A program made the translations under genes and the position numbers. Positions 36,601-49,157 of a stretch of DNA of 64,000 nt are shown piece after piece. Within the stretch, counting starts at the first letter, position 1; every line of letters starts with the position of its first letter. Origin of the DNA: Ophiobolus disseminans. Its lineage: Eukaryota; Ascomycota; Dothideomycetes; Pleosporales; Phaeosphaeriaceae. The notes under the pieces are model-generated. The model searched no databases. It worked only from the letters and a program-made list of their open reading frames with translations, and was not told where the DNA came from. The stretch lies in NCBI GenBank assembly GCA_010093685.1, contig MU006238.1, positions 500,129-564,128 of the forward strand. The letters run 5' to 3'.

Positions 36601-38455
36601 AACGATAGTGCCGCGTAGACCTTCAGCCTCCTCTTTTGTGGCGGAGTGAGTCTGCTGCTGCTCGTCAAGCTTGGCTTGAAGATCTTCCAGCTGCTCCTTG
36701 ATTGACGCAACCTCGGCAGTAAGCTCCTCCACCTTCTTGTCTGAGACGTCCTTCTCCGACATGAGCACAGCGAGCTTGTCTTCTTGAGCGTCGAGATCGG
36801 CTTTGGGGACCTTGTTTGCGGTCTCAGCCTTCAGCTCTTCGATGGTGGCGTTGGCTTTCGACAACGACTCTTCGGCATCGGACTTAGCGGCAGTGAGCTT
36901 CTCGTCGTGGCTCGCGGTGAGCTTCGACAACTCCTCTTGGTGGGTCGCGTCTAGCTTCGACAGCTCTTCCGCGTGCTTCGCCTTGAGATCGACCAAGTCC
37001 TCCTCGGCGGCCTTCTTGCCAGACGACAGTTGCTCAAGCTGGCTCTTGGCGCCTGCGAGGTCCTCGTCCGCACGTTTCCGGTCCGACTTGAGCGTCTCGA
37101 GCTCGATCTTGGCCTGTGCGAGAGACTCCTCGGAGCTGGCCTTATCGTCGGCGAGGGTTTTGAGCTGGGCCTCCTTGGCCTCGACTTCAGCCGTTGGGAC
37201 ACCCCGGCTACCCTCAAGGGACTGTACCTTCTCCTGGAGGCGCTCGATCTCGGCCTTGAGTGCGTCGATCTCCTGCTGCAGCTCGGTGACGCGGGCGCTG
37301 TACTCGGTCTCGAACTCCTCCTTGACGATGTTGCGCTCCTTGGCCTTGGCCTCGCGGACCTGCTGGACGACGACACTGACCATGTGCTCCTCGAGGTCCT
37401 TCTTGTCCTGCTGCAGGGTAGCCTCGCGCTCTTCGAAGGCCTTCTCACGCTCCTTGTGGTCCTCCTCGAGCGACTTGACGTGCTCATCTTGGGCGGTGGC
37501 GACCGTCTGGGCCTCGGTGAGCTGGGACTCGGTGTGCGCAAGCTTCTTCTGCAACTTGGAAATCTGCGTCTCTAGGTTGTCATCCGCGGATGGGGAGGGA
37601 GGGGTAGTGACTGTGGGCACACGTCGTGTTAGTAGAGCCGAGGCAGGTACATATTGCGGTGCAACATGGAAAGAGTGAGTCGACGCTACGAAATGGTTAT
37701 TGGGTAGAGTGAGGGAGAAAAGCAAGCGACTTACCAATGCGGTCCTCTCCACCAGGTATGTCGCGGGGCGTCTCGGGCGGTGTATCAATGCCGTTTTCTT
37801 GCGGATCCTCGGCTTTGCTCGGCGCGGTGGTGTCGGTGGTTGTGACGGGAGCTGTAGGCGACGCCGGTACTGGGACTGGCTGGCCGCCGCCAAAGAAGTA
37901 GTTGTACGCTCGCTTCATGCTGCTGGTGCGCTTGAGAAGACCTGGGCGCTGTGAATTCGTCGATTTCCGACCTCTTCGCTCTTGCTGATCGGCCGATTCG
38001 CCTAGTACCGTTACTGGCACGAGAGTATCTCCGCTCTTTTCTCTCTTGTGCGCCGGTCTCGTGCTTGTAAGTCGTCGACCAAATTTCTGAGATCCCGACT
38101 CTATGTCCGCAAGGATCTGCTTCTGCTCTCTAGTTGAGGCACTGGAGAGAGTGTGTTAGTGAGAGCTGGATAGACTCGTGTTGAGTTGGGAGCCCGAATA
38201 GCTGACGAGAAGCAAGTGCCGCGATTGCGCAATGGAGAGCTTGCAGCAGCCAATCACCAGCAGAAGGAAATGTCTCACCAAGGCGTTTACAAATATCGTG
38301 AGTCGTAAAGCGCAAGCCCTTCACCCAGAAAATGAGGTCGAGGTTGAAGTCAAGTGGGGATGTTGAACGTCGAAGTGCTGCGAGGCAACGAGAGAAGAAA
38401 AGAAAGCGGGCATGGGCACTCACTCATAGCTCTGCTTGCGCCCAAAACTAGGCAT
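33613..38455 (-). CDS. large coiled-coil protein, unknown function, three exons
   Basis: Exons 38455-38424, 38141-37735 and 37610-33613 give 1478 residues. Both introns have clear donors (GTGAGT, GTAAGT), CTAAC branches and CAG acceptors, and the phases fit. The protein starts MPSFGRKQSYDASTREQK. Residues about 1-160 are basic and Pro/Thr-rich, including MKRAYNYFFGGGQPVPVPA. From about residue 165 to the end it is nearly uninterrupted heptad coiled coil rich in Ala, Glu, Lys, Ser and Asp, with internal repeats of the type SAKxExEGLRSxVxELExSL and the 38-residue units noted separately. No motor, kinase or membrane segment is visible. By architecture it could be a tether or cytoskeletal scaffold. 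Similar proteins are often named by weak M-protein or myosin-tail matches, which carry no functional meaning. Confidence 0.85.
34123..34464 (-). repeat. 114-nt tandem repeat inside the coiled-coil gene
   Basis: Three consecutive copies start at 34123, 34237 and 34351, with degenerate flanking copies. Each encodes 38 residues of the form KVADLxSQLxKATADxxEL followed by (S/T)AKESAEKDLxAAKEDAS. They are highly similar at DNA level, so recent duplication or conversion is likely. Confidence 0.8.
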
Positions 38456-40164
38456 GATTCAGACACAGCAAATCCAGCCAGCACACACTCTCCTCTTTTC
38501 ACTAGCGAATGAAAAACTTTCCCGTCGAGTACGTTATCTGAGCACGGCGGGTGCGCTCGAGCGGTCAAAGTCTTTGCACGCACTCTTTATGTACAAGCAC
38601 AACACGTCGGACCCTGCACGTTGGGCCAATCGCCGCGCTGCACGTCAATTAGTGCGAACACGTCGCGTGGCGAGGCAGGAAGGTAGAACGGGTAGTTTGG
38701 ATGAAGATGCAGGTGCGAGAGAAGTGGGAGGTAGTCAATTGATAGAGTTGCGACAGCGTGGGTGGCATGTATTTCTGTTACAATGCGACATCCGTGTGTC
38801 GTGTCGTGCCAGCGTGCACAGCATATTACAACCCGCTTGAGCACGGATGCGCCTTGAAGGTACCCGCCAGCGCGTACCTCGACGACTCGTGGCGGTTATG
38901 CGAACGCCCAGCTAGACCTACCAATTGCCTTCAATGTTTCATCTCAAACACCTCGAGGCAACCTCTCACATCGCTCTCAATCCCATCGCCAGAGACAAGG
39001 ACAAGGACATGAGACACGTCGAGCGTGAAAGGGCCGCCGTCATGACAGTTGCGTTATGTTATGCAGGGCCTGGCGGTTGATGCGTTGTCGGCCGGTATCC
39101 ACTTTACACTTTTTTGGCGACTGGAAAACATCTGACGCAGGGCCTGTTGGATTCGGAGTGACACGTCAAAGCCCACTTGCCCTCTGCACCTCGAGCTTAT
39201 CGTTGTGCTCATCTCATCAACTATTTTACACACAATTCTATGCTCTCAAAGTCACCGGCAGGAGAGACAAGCAATCTCTTCACCGCTACAGATGCACCCC
39301 AGAGCCGCCCACCATCCCGTGAAGAGAGATCCCTGCATGCATAACCCGCACCCGTTTAGCGCTAGTCAAGCTTCTCCGCGCCAGGGCCACCGCTATCTCG
39401 TCCATCAGATCGCAGAAAGGCCGTGAACTTTGAGGATAAGAAAAAGGTTGACGGCGTTGCTACAGTGACCCCTCTCCCCTCAGTGGTGCCAATTGATAGT
39501 TGATGAAAATGTGGTAGGGTACTAAACTATGCCGATAAAACTAGTCGTTAGGATGACATCGGGAGCATGCACGCCATCCCGCACAGATACGCAGGCATAT
39601 CCTAGACGTTGCTCACCACTTCACCGAATGCACGATGCGTCACAAACAATCAAATCCGTCTTTCCAAGTGCTGGAATAATATGATGGTATTGTCCGCCAT
39701 CTCTGCTACGCCCAAGTAGAAAACAAGTAAACGCCACGATAATGCTGGCCCAAGCCAAGAAACTACTCAAGTCTATACAGGACTAGTGGAGGTATTCGAC
39801 ACGATGGAGTTTTGAGGGAAAATAAATAAAACGCCGGATGCCAACTCCAAAAGAATCATGGACCCGAGTGGGATCGCGCCTCCTCAGTCCCATTCCTGAC
39901 CATCTCTTGTGGAAGAGGGCCAATCAATCGGAGATTGGACGGCGTCACTCGAATGACCAAGAGCTCAGGGGACTCTCCTACAGCGGTTCTGGATAGTGAT
40001 CGACTGGGCCGTAATAGATGTACTCTTGCTCGACTTCTCTTCAATCGGTCTCTTCCTCTGCGTATCCGGCTACCAATACCACCGCGAGATGTGGCTGCAT
40101 CTTCGTCTGATGCACCCGCCTGCGTCAGGCTAGCAGTATTGCCAGGTACATCAGTTGGAGCCTG
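38456..40164. other. intergenic region
   Basis: This is the 5' side of the coiled-coil gene and the 3' side of the RING-H2 gene. The part 39856-40164 on the minus strand is an open continuation behind the RING-H2 stop codon (see findings). The remainder (38456-39855) shows only short frames. Confidence 0.45.
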
Positions 40165-41574
40165 CTATGATCCAAGACCAGAGGCATCGAAAGCCCCTGG
40201 CATTTGTCTAGCACCACCTGCTTGTGTTGATTCACTTGACGATGGATTGTTGGATTGCCCCTCCTGTTGCTTCGTGATGCCTTTGCGGCAGTGTGGGCAA
40301 GTGTCGTGCTCCAGGAGCCATGCGCTTACACACGCGTGATGGAACCAGTGCTTACACGGAAGGACCGTCACTTCCTCTCCGATGTTGACTTCGTCCATGC
40401 ATATGCTACATTCGGCCTTGTGTTCGTCACCGAGCATGGTCTCGTCAACCTTCTTTCGCGGCAAGTTGTCAATATCGGCTTCAGTAGCGGGACCGGGTGC
40501 GTTCGAGGTAGCAGTTTGTTCCATGAGCTGTGAGATGATGCGGTCGAGGCCTTCTTGCGATGAGACAAAGTCGCCCATTCGAGTACCGGGAGGGACCACG
40601 CCCACAGATCTGAGGAGCTGGAAGAGAGGGTTTATAGCACCCATGTCTTCGTCGTGAGGATGGTCGTGAGGATGGTCGGGATCGTGAAAATGGTCGGCGC
40701 CCACGCGTACTTCTACGCCGGGCATAGGGTGATGGTGGCGATGGTGTGCATGTACATGTGCATTACCAGGTAGTGCACCAAACGTTGCCATCAAACCAGT
40801 TATCATGCTGGTGTGATGTTAGAATAGCCAAGCGATCCAGTCATCGTCACAGCTTACTTAGTCATGTCTTCTTGAGAAGGATCCATCCGAGCTCCTCCGC
40901 TTGTGTATGTGAACCGTGACACGCGGGGCTGTCCATCGCCACCCTGGGCCCTGGCTTCTTGAAAGGCAGACTGGTTTTGGGTTCGATCCTGGTTCTGGTT
41001 CGGTCCCGAAAATAGCCCCTCGCCCTGACCTTGTGGTTGTGGACCCTGCCCTTGCGTCGCAGCTCTTGTGATCCCGTTCAACATTGACATGAACCCTCCT
41101 ATAGGCCCTACCGGCATACCGCCTGTAGCCCGGAATTGCTGTGGTGAGACGGACCGAGTGATAGTTGCGTGGACATTGTATCTCCCCGGCGCTGTCTGTG
41201 TCCATTGTAGGTTGCTGATGTCGTCCTCGGCGGGGTCGTCGTTTGCCCATGGATTTGAACGGGGATCCAGGTGTGGAGTGGATTCTTCTAGGCTGGGCAT
41301 TGAATCGTCGTCATCGCCATCATCGTCAGCAAACATGACGCTGTCGCGGGGGTCGTTGTTGTCTTCGATCTAGCAATGTTAGCGGGATCTGACCTAAAAG
41401 CGAACTGGGGCAGCGTCGACTCACGATCTCTGTAAAGTCCGAGTGACACTCGGGGCATGTCAGGCCGTGCTGGTCTCTATACCACTCATCGGCACACTGG
41501 TGGCAAAACATCATATCGCGGTGAGCCGGTGCTTGGGGCTGCGCCGGCGCCGGCTGATTGCTCGACTGATCCAT
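40165..41574 (-). CDS. RING-H2 E3 ubiquitin ligase with N-terminal zinc ribbon (RNF126/RNF115-like)
   Basis: Exons 41574-41425, 41369-40858 and 40807-40165 give 434 residues with phases 0 and 2 matching. Residues 24-43 are a zinc ribbon (C24-x2-C27-x12-C40-x2-C43). The middle is acidic, then Gln/Gly/Asn-rich, then has a His/Asp-rich stretch (about 237-275). The RING-H2 is complete: C354-x2-C357-x14-C372-x-H374-x2-H377-x2-C380-x10-C391-x2-C394, including LPCKHWFHHACVSAWLLEH. This layout matches RNF126/RNF115 ligases, which act in quality control of mislocalised proteins and receptor trafficking. The substrate here is unknown. The annotated stop is TAG at 40167-40165, after which the same frame stays open for 102 more codons. 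Confidence 0.88.
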
Positions 41575-42358
41575 GGTTGTATGTATGGGGTGTGTAGGCG
41601 GAAAAGAGATTCAATGTATGTAGGGCGTCGGAAGGTTGAGTAATGAAAGTGTGATGTGAACTTGTCAGGGCTCGGCGCAGTCGACGTGTGGGACCTTCGT
41701 CATGCGCGCCGAGGCAATGACCGGTAATGGTGTTGTGGCTGATTGGAGCTCGAGGAAAGTGCGGATGACCCAACGAGGTAGAAAAGAGATGCTCTAGTCT
41801 TGGAATCGAGATCGTAGGTGGTGGTAAGGTTGGCGGCGAAGCGTGGCAGCTTGAAGCTTGCTGCCGGGACGAGCGGTGACGTTATGCGGGCAGATCGCGA
41901 AATGTCGCGTCTGAGTCAGGGTCCAGTGAATCCTGCCAAACCAAGCTTCGTTGGACGTTAGTCTACAGATGCACCAGTCGCCTCTCGGGTATGGAAAAGT
42001 GTAGTAGACCAGTAGAGTTTCGAAAAGGGAAATCGCTTTTTGGCTTTATGGCAAGAGACTTGATTGCCTGGGTCTGACTCCGCCCGTTTGTTCGGCCAGC
42101 TGTCTGTCGCTTCTTCAGCCTTCCATTTGCTTCTATGAAGCACCGCTGTCAAAGAGCCAAGCTTTGTGGTCAACGTTGCATGCACGTTCACGTGCTTGTG
42201 GACATAATTTTGAAAGTAGGAGATTCTTGTTCTGCAATATACGAAGACACCGCTAGGATATCGTACAATCTTAACCAAAGGTATTACGTTCCACTAACGC
42301 CGGTGCAACACATCATGAAAGCTTTCCAAGCCCGTCGTAACTCATGTCCGCTTCACGT
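41575..42358. other. intergenic region
   Basis: 5' region of the RING-H2 gene and 3' flank of FIS1, both on the minus strand. No gene or clear site was recognised. Confidence 0.45.
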
Positions 42359-42935
42359 CTATCGTTTTCTGCCCTTCATCATCAGGCTTCCCAGAACGCC
42401 CGCGGCAACTACCAACCCTCCCACAATTGCTGCTCCGACCAGCCCTTCCTTTGCGACCTTTTCATCGATGAGGCCCTTAAGACTGCCAGCCTGCAGATTT
42501 GCAGGTTCCAGCTCGAGCAGCAGCTCGTTGTATCTTCGTGCCTCGGCGTAATTGCCGAGCTTGTAGTTGCCGAGGGCGAGGTAGTAGAGGCATTCGCGCC
42601 GCCGTTCGCGCGAGTTGCGGAAAATCTCCGAGAGCAGGCGCACGCCTTCTTGCTGGTCGGGGCGGGAGTTGGATTTTATGAGGCCCTGAAAAGTCATCAG
42701 TATGCGCTTAGAGAAGTCACGACCCGGGCGTGAGGATGAGGGGGGGCGCATACCCATGCATAGTTGAACTTTGTTTGGAGACCAACATATTCGCCTTCTT
42801 TCTCGTATTGCGCGCGCAGGACCTGGAGTTCTTCTGGCTTCAGCGGCGACTCAACGTCCGCGGCGTCTACAGCGTGTTAGCCTTACCCCACCAACTAGCT
42901 TTTCGGAAGGACCTACATGGTAGGGAGGGCGACAT
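42359..42935 (-). CDS. FIS1: Fis1, mitochondrial/peroxisomal fission adaptor
   Basis: Exons 42935-42917 (19 nt), 42866-42754 and 42685-42359 give 152 residues, the usual length. The tiny first exon encodes MSPSLP and joins to give PYAADVESPLKPEEL, the normal Fis1 N-terminus. The donor of intron 2 is GTATGC and the acceptor TTCAG. Motifs: YVGLQTKFNYAWGLIKS, GVRLLSEIFRNSRERRRECL, YYLALGNYKLGNYAEAR and LLLELEPANLQAGSLK, a two-TPR bundle. A C-terminal membrane anchor (about residues 124-145) ends in the basic tail GRKR. Fis1 sits in the outer mitochondrial and peroxisomal membranes and recruits the dynamin Dnm1 through adaptors. It is divergent from SPC24. Confidence 0.96.
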
Positions 42936-43271
42936 AGCGGTGAAGTGTACAGCGAGTTTACAGCAAGTGCAGAATTAGGAGGTAGAATGGCAGAGGCAAG
43001 TCGTGTGCACAGGCAGACAGCCAAGGATGTCTCGTGAAAACTGACTGTGACGTACGCCTCGTAGCTCCGCTTCATGGTGTGGCGTGTGGCGGACGCTGCA
43101 GCCGCGGCTCGTTGCCAGGTGCGCACGGGCAAACAACAGAACATCAACACCACGAGTCGATCGCGAACATCTTCACACCCCACATCACTACCCACGCGCA
43201 TACCTCTGCACAACTCTCAAACTCAGTAATATACCACAAAAGGTTCACGCGACACCACCCCATCCGTCAAA
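42936..43271. promoter_or_regulatory. shared divergent promoter region FIS1/SPC24
   Basis: 336 bp lie between the two start codons. The SPC24 side is CA-rich just before the ATG. No consensus TATA box is clear. Confidence 0.55.
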
Positions 43272-43980
43272 ATGCTCCTCGACGAAGATCCCGCCGCCGT
43301 ACGTCCAACCCATCCCACACCATCCCTCCATCCAACTAACACCACCACAGCTCATCTCCCAATGCACATCCCACTTCAAAATCTCAAACGACACGGCATC
43401 CCTAACCCGCATTTCCGACTCCCTCAGCACGCTCTCCACCTTCCGACACCAACACCTGACGTCCCTATCCCAACAACTCAGCGCGCTATCCCGCACGCAC
43501 CACACCCTGTCCGCAAACCACAACCACACCGTCGCGCAACACAACGCCGTCGACCACGCGAGCGAGATCCTGCGCCTCGACACCGAGAAATTCAAAATCG
43601 CGAAGCAGGCGAGCGACCTCGAGATAGAGGGCGAGAGGCTGCAGAGCGAATTGAGACGGTTGGGCGGCGTGCAGGGCGAGTTGGAGGATGAGGGGGTTGA
43701 GGGAGGGAATGTGGCGGAGAGGGGGGAGGATGCGACTGTGTACGTATTAGACTGTTCTCTGGTAGTGGATGTGTTTGAGTGGAATGCTAATTCTGATCTG
43801 TGTAGATTGAAACTCAAACTCTACCGCACACTCGGCATCGATGTCGAGGCGGACAAGACGACGGGCGAGTACAACAAGGCTGTTGTACGCAATGCGGCAA
43901 AGGGCGATGTGCATGTCGTCAACATCGACCCTAAGTTCTCGAGGCAGTTTTACACGAATTATTTCTGGCGGACTATGTAA
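43272..43980 (+). CDS. SPC24: Spc24, Ndc80 kinetochore complex subunit
   Basis: Exons 43272-43298 (27 nt), 43351-43739 and 43806-43980 give 196 residues. The first exon encodes MLLDEDPAA and joins to LISQCTSHFKI, the conserved Spc24 start. Residues about 20-125 form a coiled coil that pairs with Spc25. The C-terminal globular domain contains LYRTLGIDVE, YNKAVVRNAAKGDVHVVNIDPK and the terminal FYTNYFWRTM, diagnostic of Spc24. The Spc24-Spc25 dimer attaches the Ndc80 complex to the inner kinetochore. Introns have GTACGT donors and CACAG/TGTAG acceptors with matching phases. Longer readings that start at 43084 are artefacts of an open intron and upstream sequence. Confidence 0.95.
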
Positions 43981-44380
43981 GCGGTCAGATTGGGGTTGGA
44001 GTAAAGGTGGCGGATTGGTTGGGTAATGTGCTATGAGATACCTTTTTGCTTCGTCCGGCGTCTGGAGAACGGCTAATATATTTACTGGCACAATTCTTCT
44101 CTGAGCATGTTGGAGATCATGATAATTCATACCCTTATTGACACAGCATTTCAAGTAGAGCGACACACTCAATCGTTCGTGATTTGCAACAACTTGCTTG
44201 TGTTCGACGACTCGTCTCAATCATGACAAGCGTAGTCATGAATACATTGATCCCATTCATGAGCCATGCGTCACATATTCCATCGAATTCGACATCCTTC
44301 AAGGCCACAGCCATAAATCATAAACACAAACGCTCACATCCCACTGCAGCACATCCTCCTACCCCACATCATAACCGATT
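43981..44380. other. convergent intergenic region
   Basis: Holds the 3' flanks of SPC24 (plus) and the GYF-domain gene (minus). No feature was recognised. Confidence 0.5.
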
Positions 44381-47300
44381 CTACCGCTTGCCCTTTTTCT
44401 TCGCAGCCACGACCTTGAAGTTGCTGTTCTCGAGAGCAGCCGGCTGCTGCGTCGTCGTGCTCGCACCACCCTTCTTCGCAACCTCAGACCAGCCACTCGC
44501 GCCTGACTTGTTCTCAGCTGGGCTCGATGTGTTGCGGTCGTCGATGATGCCCTTTTCGGCTAGTTTGCGGCGGCGCAAGAACTCTTCGGCAAAGTGGCGG
44601 GAATCCAGGGTGTTGGAGGCAGAGTGCACGGACTCGGTGATGAGCTCGGCGTCAGCGGGGAAGCTGAGGAGGGAGGAGACGAAGTCTTCGGCTGTACGGA
44701 GTTAGTAGATGTTGTTAAAGGTGCGGACTTAGACATACCATTGATGCCCTTGTTCAGGTCATGACGTAGCTCGTTGACAGCCCACTTGCGGAACTCCTCT
44801 TCAGCGTTCACTTTGCCAGATTGGCCACCGATCGTGGTGCTGCGACTGATGGTAGGCTTCTTCACTACAGATGGAACGATCGTGGTGCTAGTAGAACGAA
44901 CGGCAGCAACAGGCTGCACAGGCGGCGTACCAGGAGGGTTTTTAGTCTTGCCGCTTGCACCTACGGTTGTCCAGGCGCTGTTAACGCCAGGAACACTAGG
45001 CAGGGCGGGACCTGTTTTACTGGCGAGGTCGGCATAACGCTTGCCGGCTAATGGAGCAGGCGCGGCGACACCCAAGGCACTGGCGGCAGCGGCAGCTTGG
45101 GCAACAGCACGTTGCTTGCGAGCTTCTTCTTCCTTTTGGATCTGCTGAAGAGTCTTCTTGGAGTTGGTAGCAGACGGCGTAGCAACCTTTCCAACTACTG
45201 GCTTGGCTCCCCAGACAGACACAGCAGCGCCGCCAGGAGTCACCGGCGATGCACCACTAGCCCACGTTGAACTAGATGGCAAACCAGGCGCCACAATAGG
45301 AGACTGTGTCTGTGCAAACAATTCCTTTTCGAAAGCTTCACGGCGAGCGGCAGCCGCTAGCGCCTCACGTTCAGCCGCCTTCTTCGCTTCCGCTTCCTGG
45401 ATCTCACGTAGGGAAGGGCCCCGAGCAGCCTCAGCAGGTTCTTTGGCCCAAGGGGCAATAGAGGCACTGGGGGTATCTGCGGCAGGGGTTGCAGCGCCAG
45501 ATCGGGATTCTGTCGCAAGGGATTCAGCCATTATGGGCTTCCTCTGTGCAGCAGGGGCCGGCAGCGGTGACTGAGACGGTGGTGGTGGGAACGGAAAGAG
45601 GGCCGGCTCCACCTTGTTCCACGCGGACTGCGGTTGAGGCGAGTGTACCGCAGACTGGGCCTTCTGGACCTGCTCGGTCAGAGAAAGCGGTTCCTGGCCA
45701 TAGGTTGAGGCATCCGCTTTCGACTCTTGGGCATGGTACGGGTAGTCGTTCGAGTCTGGCGATGTGGCCTCCGAATCAACTTCTTGTCGCTGCGCTGCAG
45801 AAGTGGAAGGCTTTCCTATGACTCCCTCGGGAGGCGGCGCAAGTTTAGATATTTGGTCGAGATCCGTCTGAACTCTCAGCTCATTGAATTGTTGGAGCCG
45901 ATCAGCGAATGACTGAGCATTTTGTTGTTCATTTGGGGCAAAACGTTGCATGTTGTCATGCTCAACTTGTTCGCGCTGCAAGCGTGCCCGGTCGTTTAGC
46001 ATGGTAGCGACCTGCTGGTTACGAAGGTCAATTTCCGACTGTTGTTGCCCGAAAGAAGGCGGCGCCACACTGAAAGCAGGCTGACCAGTACGGCCGAGGT
46101 TGAGGCGCTCTAGCATAGCGGGAACATCTTCGTCTCTGTGATTACCCATCATGTCTGAGCTGGAACCGAGAGAACCAAGTCCAGGAACAGGACCAGGTCC
46201 TGACCTGAAGGCGTTGTCGATCAGACCCGGAACAGATGCACCAGCTGCAGGTCCCTGGATGGGAGACTGCTGATAGCCACCTGGAGAAGCGATACTGCCG
46301 AAACTTGGCTGGCTGTGGAGGCTTTGGGCACTAGAATGGTGCTGGAGCTGGTTGGGCAATATGCCGCCAATCTGAACCTGCCTGGCAATTGCGCTTTGTT
46401 GCGCAGCTAGATGCTCCTTTTGACGAGCCATCAAATATTGTTCTTCCTGCTTACGGCGTTCCAAGGCATTTTGTTGCTCGGCAGTCAAGGTGGTGCCAAA
46501 GCTTGGGAAACTGTTAGCGAAGGGAGGCTGGGCACCTGGAGTAGTAGTAGGGTTTGCAGCACCGGCCCATGCGTTGCCTGGCTGAGCTGTGGCCGGACCG
46601 TGAGGTATTCCGATCTGAGGTACGAGGAAAGGCTCCCTAGAGTTTCCAATGCGGCGGATGAGTTGAGCTAAAGGCTCATAATCAGGCTCTTCTTGTTTCT
46701 TAACAAGAAGTTCTGGAGAGAAAAAGCCAGCCTTGTACCAGTCATGCATTTCGAGTCCGGAAAACGGTCCTTGGGTATTACCCGACGGGTCGCGATAAAT
46801 CCACCTCATCCTATCAGGCATGACCATCTGTCGTTGTTGCGGCGCAGGAGGCTGACTTGAGGCGGGGCTACTGATGTTGGATGTGGAGGCCTGGGCCGTG
46901 CGAGTTGAGTTGAGTGCCGCCATCGAGAGAGAAGTAGTGGCTGCATTGTGCAGCTGTCCGAATGCCGAGCCATGGTCGTCAGCGGAAGCACTGGAGAAGT
47001 CATCGAAGAGATTGCGATTCGGGCGGAAGGGGCTGTCAGTATCACGTGTGGGAATGGCGCCGCCAGGAGCCTGCCCGCCAAAAGCACCTCTTCCAAATGT
47101 GCCAGTCATGCTCTGCTGACGATCGCCGTGGGAGGAACCATCGTCCCGAGTTTGTTCGTTGCGCATTTGCTCCTGCATAGAGCTTGGGAAAAGGGAACCC
47201 AGCCTGCTCGAACGACCTACCGTGCCGTGTCCGAGGCCTGAATTTGGTCCGAACAAGGCACTGCTTCCGAGACCGGCCAAGGATGGAGACTGAGCCTCTC

Positions 47301-49157
47301 CTACATTGCCAAAAGCACTGTCAAAGCCACCAAGTCCCCGCTCTCGGATCGGAGTCCCCATCGTTTGCTGTCCGGATGGCCAAACAGCAGAACCTCCTAG
47401 GCCTGGCAGACCTCCCAGTCCAGGAAGAGTAGGGAAGCCTCGCGAGGGTCCAACACTGGATGTCTGGCTACGGTCACTGGCAGCAACCTCGAATGGTCCT
47501 GACATCCTGCCAAGTCCTCCTAGGCCACCGAATGTGTTGGGAAGGCCATGGCCGCCAGGGTGATCAACTTGGAAACTGCCCATGCCGGGATAGTGTGCGT
47601 TCTGCCCTTCTGAGCCCTCAGATTGATCGTCGCGATTTTGCGCATGATCTGGGCTCTGGTACGGGTTCGTGTCGGTAGGACTCATAGGCTCGTGGCCTCC
47701 TGCTCCCCGATGAGGCGTCTGGTGAGCAAAATTGTCCCGGCCATGGAACATGTCGCGACGACCTGTGTTCTCTGCGGTCATTCCGAACATGGAGAATTCG
47801 GAATTTTCTCGTGTCTCTGGTCGTTGGGGTGTGCCAAAGGCGCCCGCACCGTGCTGCCGCGGCGGGCTGTCGTCGCCGCCGTGCAATGCTGCGCTACCTG
47901 AGGGCATTTCGTCGTCGGCGTAAGGATCCGTGTCGTTACTGGTAGGTCTATTCGAGCGCGCCTCCATCCAGTTTGTGCTAGGTTTACTTGGTTCAGCCTC
48001 GCTAAGCTTTCCGAGGTTACTAAGCGAAGCCTTTTCCTTAGGACCCTTTTCGAAATCCTCGATGCTAGTCTTGCCCATCAGGCCCTTGAACCGGCTCTCG
48101 CCGCGCAGGCTCCCAAACCCCGCTTTCTTTTCAGGTTGAGGGTTTCCAAAGCTCCCGAAAGCGCCAAAAGCCCCTCCTGCAGATGCGGACCATGGCGAAG
48201 CGGTACCAGCCGGGCTGAATGGCGCGGTCGTGGTACGCTTTAGCGAACCGAACGGGGCAGCGTTCTCCGCATGGCCCTTGTCCTTCTCGCGGTCGTCACC
48301 ATTGCCCCCAGGAGTAGGCTCCTTGTAGTCGGTTCTACGGCGCACAAGAGCGGGTGGCGGGGTAACAGTGTTGGTTTCATCGCGCGAAAACCTAGACGCT
48401 GCCGGCGACTGAGGAAAGGGATACGCGTCGCTGGTGTCGCGGCGACGACCGCCGGGACGAGTGCTGGTCGGTGACGACAAGCCATAGGGTGTGCCTAGGC
48501 CCTGCGATATCGACGACTTGCGCAGCGAGAGACCGTCCTTGGGGTTTCCGTCCTTGTTGGCGTTTTGCGTGGGCGGCTTGAGCGGGGAGTTGACGGATGA
48601 CAGGAAGACCTAAGCGAGGACGTCGTGTTAGGAATACGTAGACAGTAGGGAACAGGCACGGGGAGGGGCGGACATACCTCTCGCTCTTCATCTGTAAGGT
48701 CTCTCAGGCTTAGCGGCTCTATGCTGCCGTCGCGGTCCAAGCACTGCTCGACCCCGCTCTGGAGGTCCCTGCTGTGATCGTTGTTGCGGCCCCACGACGC
48801 GCCCGACACCCCATTAGCGGCGTGCGAATCTAAGGCGCCCATAGACAGGCCAGAGAGCCCGTCTGCAAACTCTTCAGACTCCCGCTGTGTCTTGTACAGT
48901 TGCGTCAATTGGTCTCGCGAGATGCGGCCGTCCGCCGAGTTGCCATTGCGCCCGGGCTGTGCATGTGGCGGGACATATACGCCCGAGGTTGAAGGGGTCT
49001 GGGAGGCGGAGACGTCCCGTGTCGCTGAGTGGGTGGTCGAGCCGGAGAGGGATGTCGCGTGAGAGGGCCGCCGAAATGTTTGCGTAGCACCATTTGTCCG
49101 TCGAGCCCTAAGAGGTTCATCGTAAGCATTCGACTCGCTGGCGTCTGACTGGATCAT
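44381..49157 (-). CDS. GYF-domain protein (Smy2/Syh1/GIGYF type)
   Basis: Exons 49157-48678, 48609-44739 and 44691-44381 give 1553 residues. Intron 2 carries a perfect TACTAAC branch and both junctions keep frame. The start is MIQSDASESNAYDEPLRARR; an alternative upstream reading lacks an ATG. At about residues 757-800 lies the GYF domain, WIYRDPSGNTQGPFSGLEM followed by HDWYKAGFF, which binds proline-rich PPGF/L-type ligands; the signature GYF is GFF here. The flanks are long and low-complexity: Gly/Phe/Ser-rich N-terminal part, Gln-rich middle (EQQNALERRKQEEQYLMARQ), Pro/Ala-rich C-terminal part, and a basic end (KVVAAKKKGKR). Relatives act in translation-coupled mRNA repression and no-go decay and in ER-Golgi genetics. 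The precise role here is inferred only from the domain. Confidence 0.9.
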
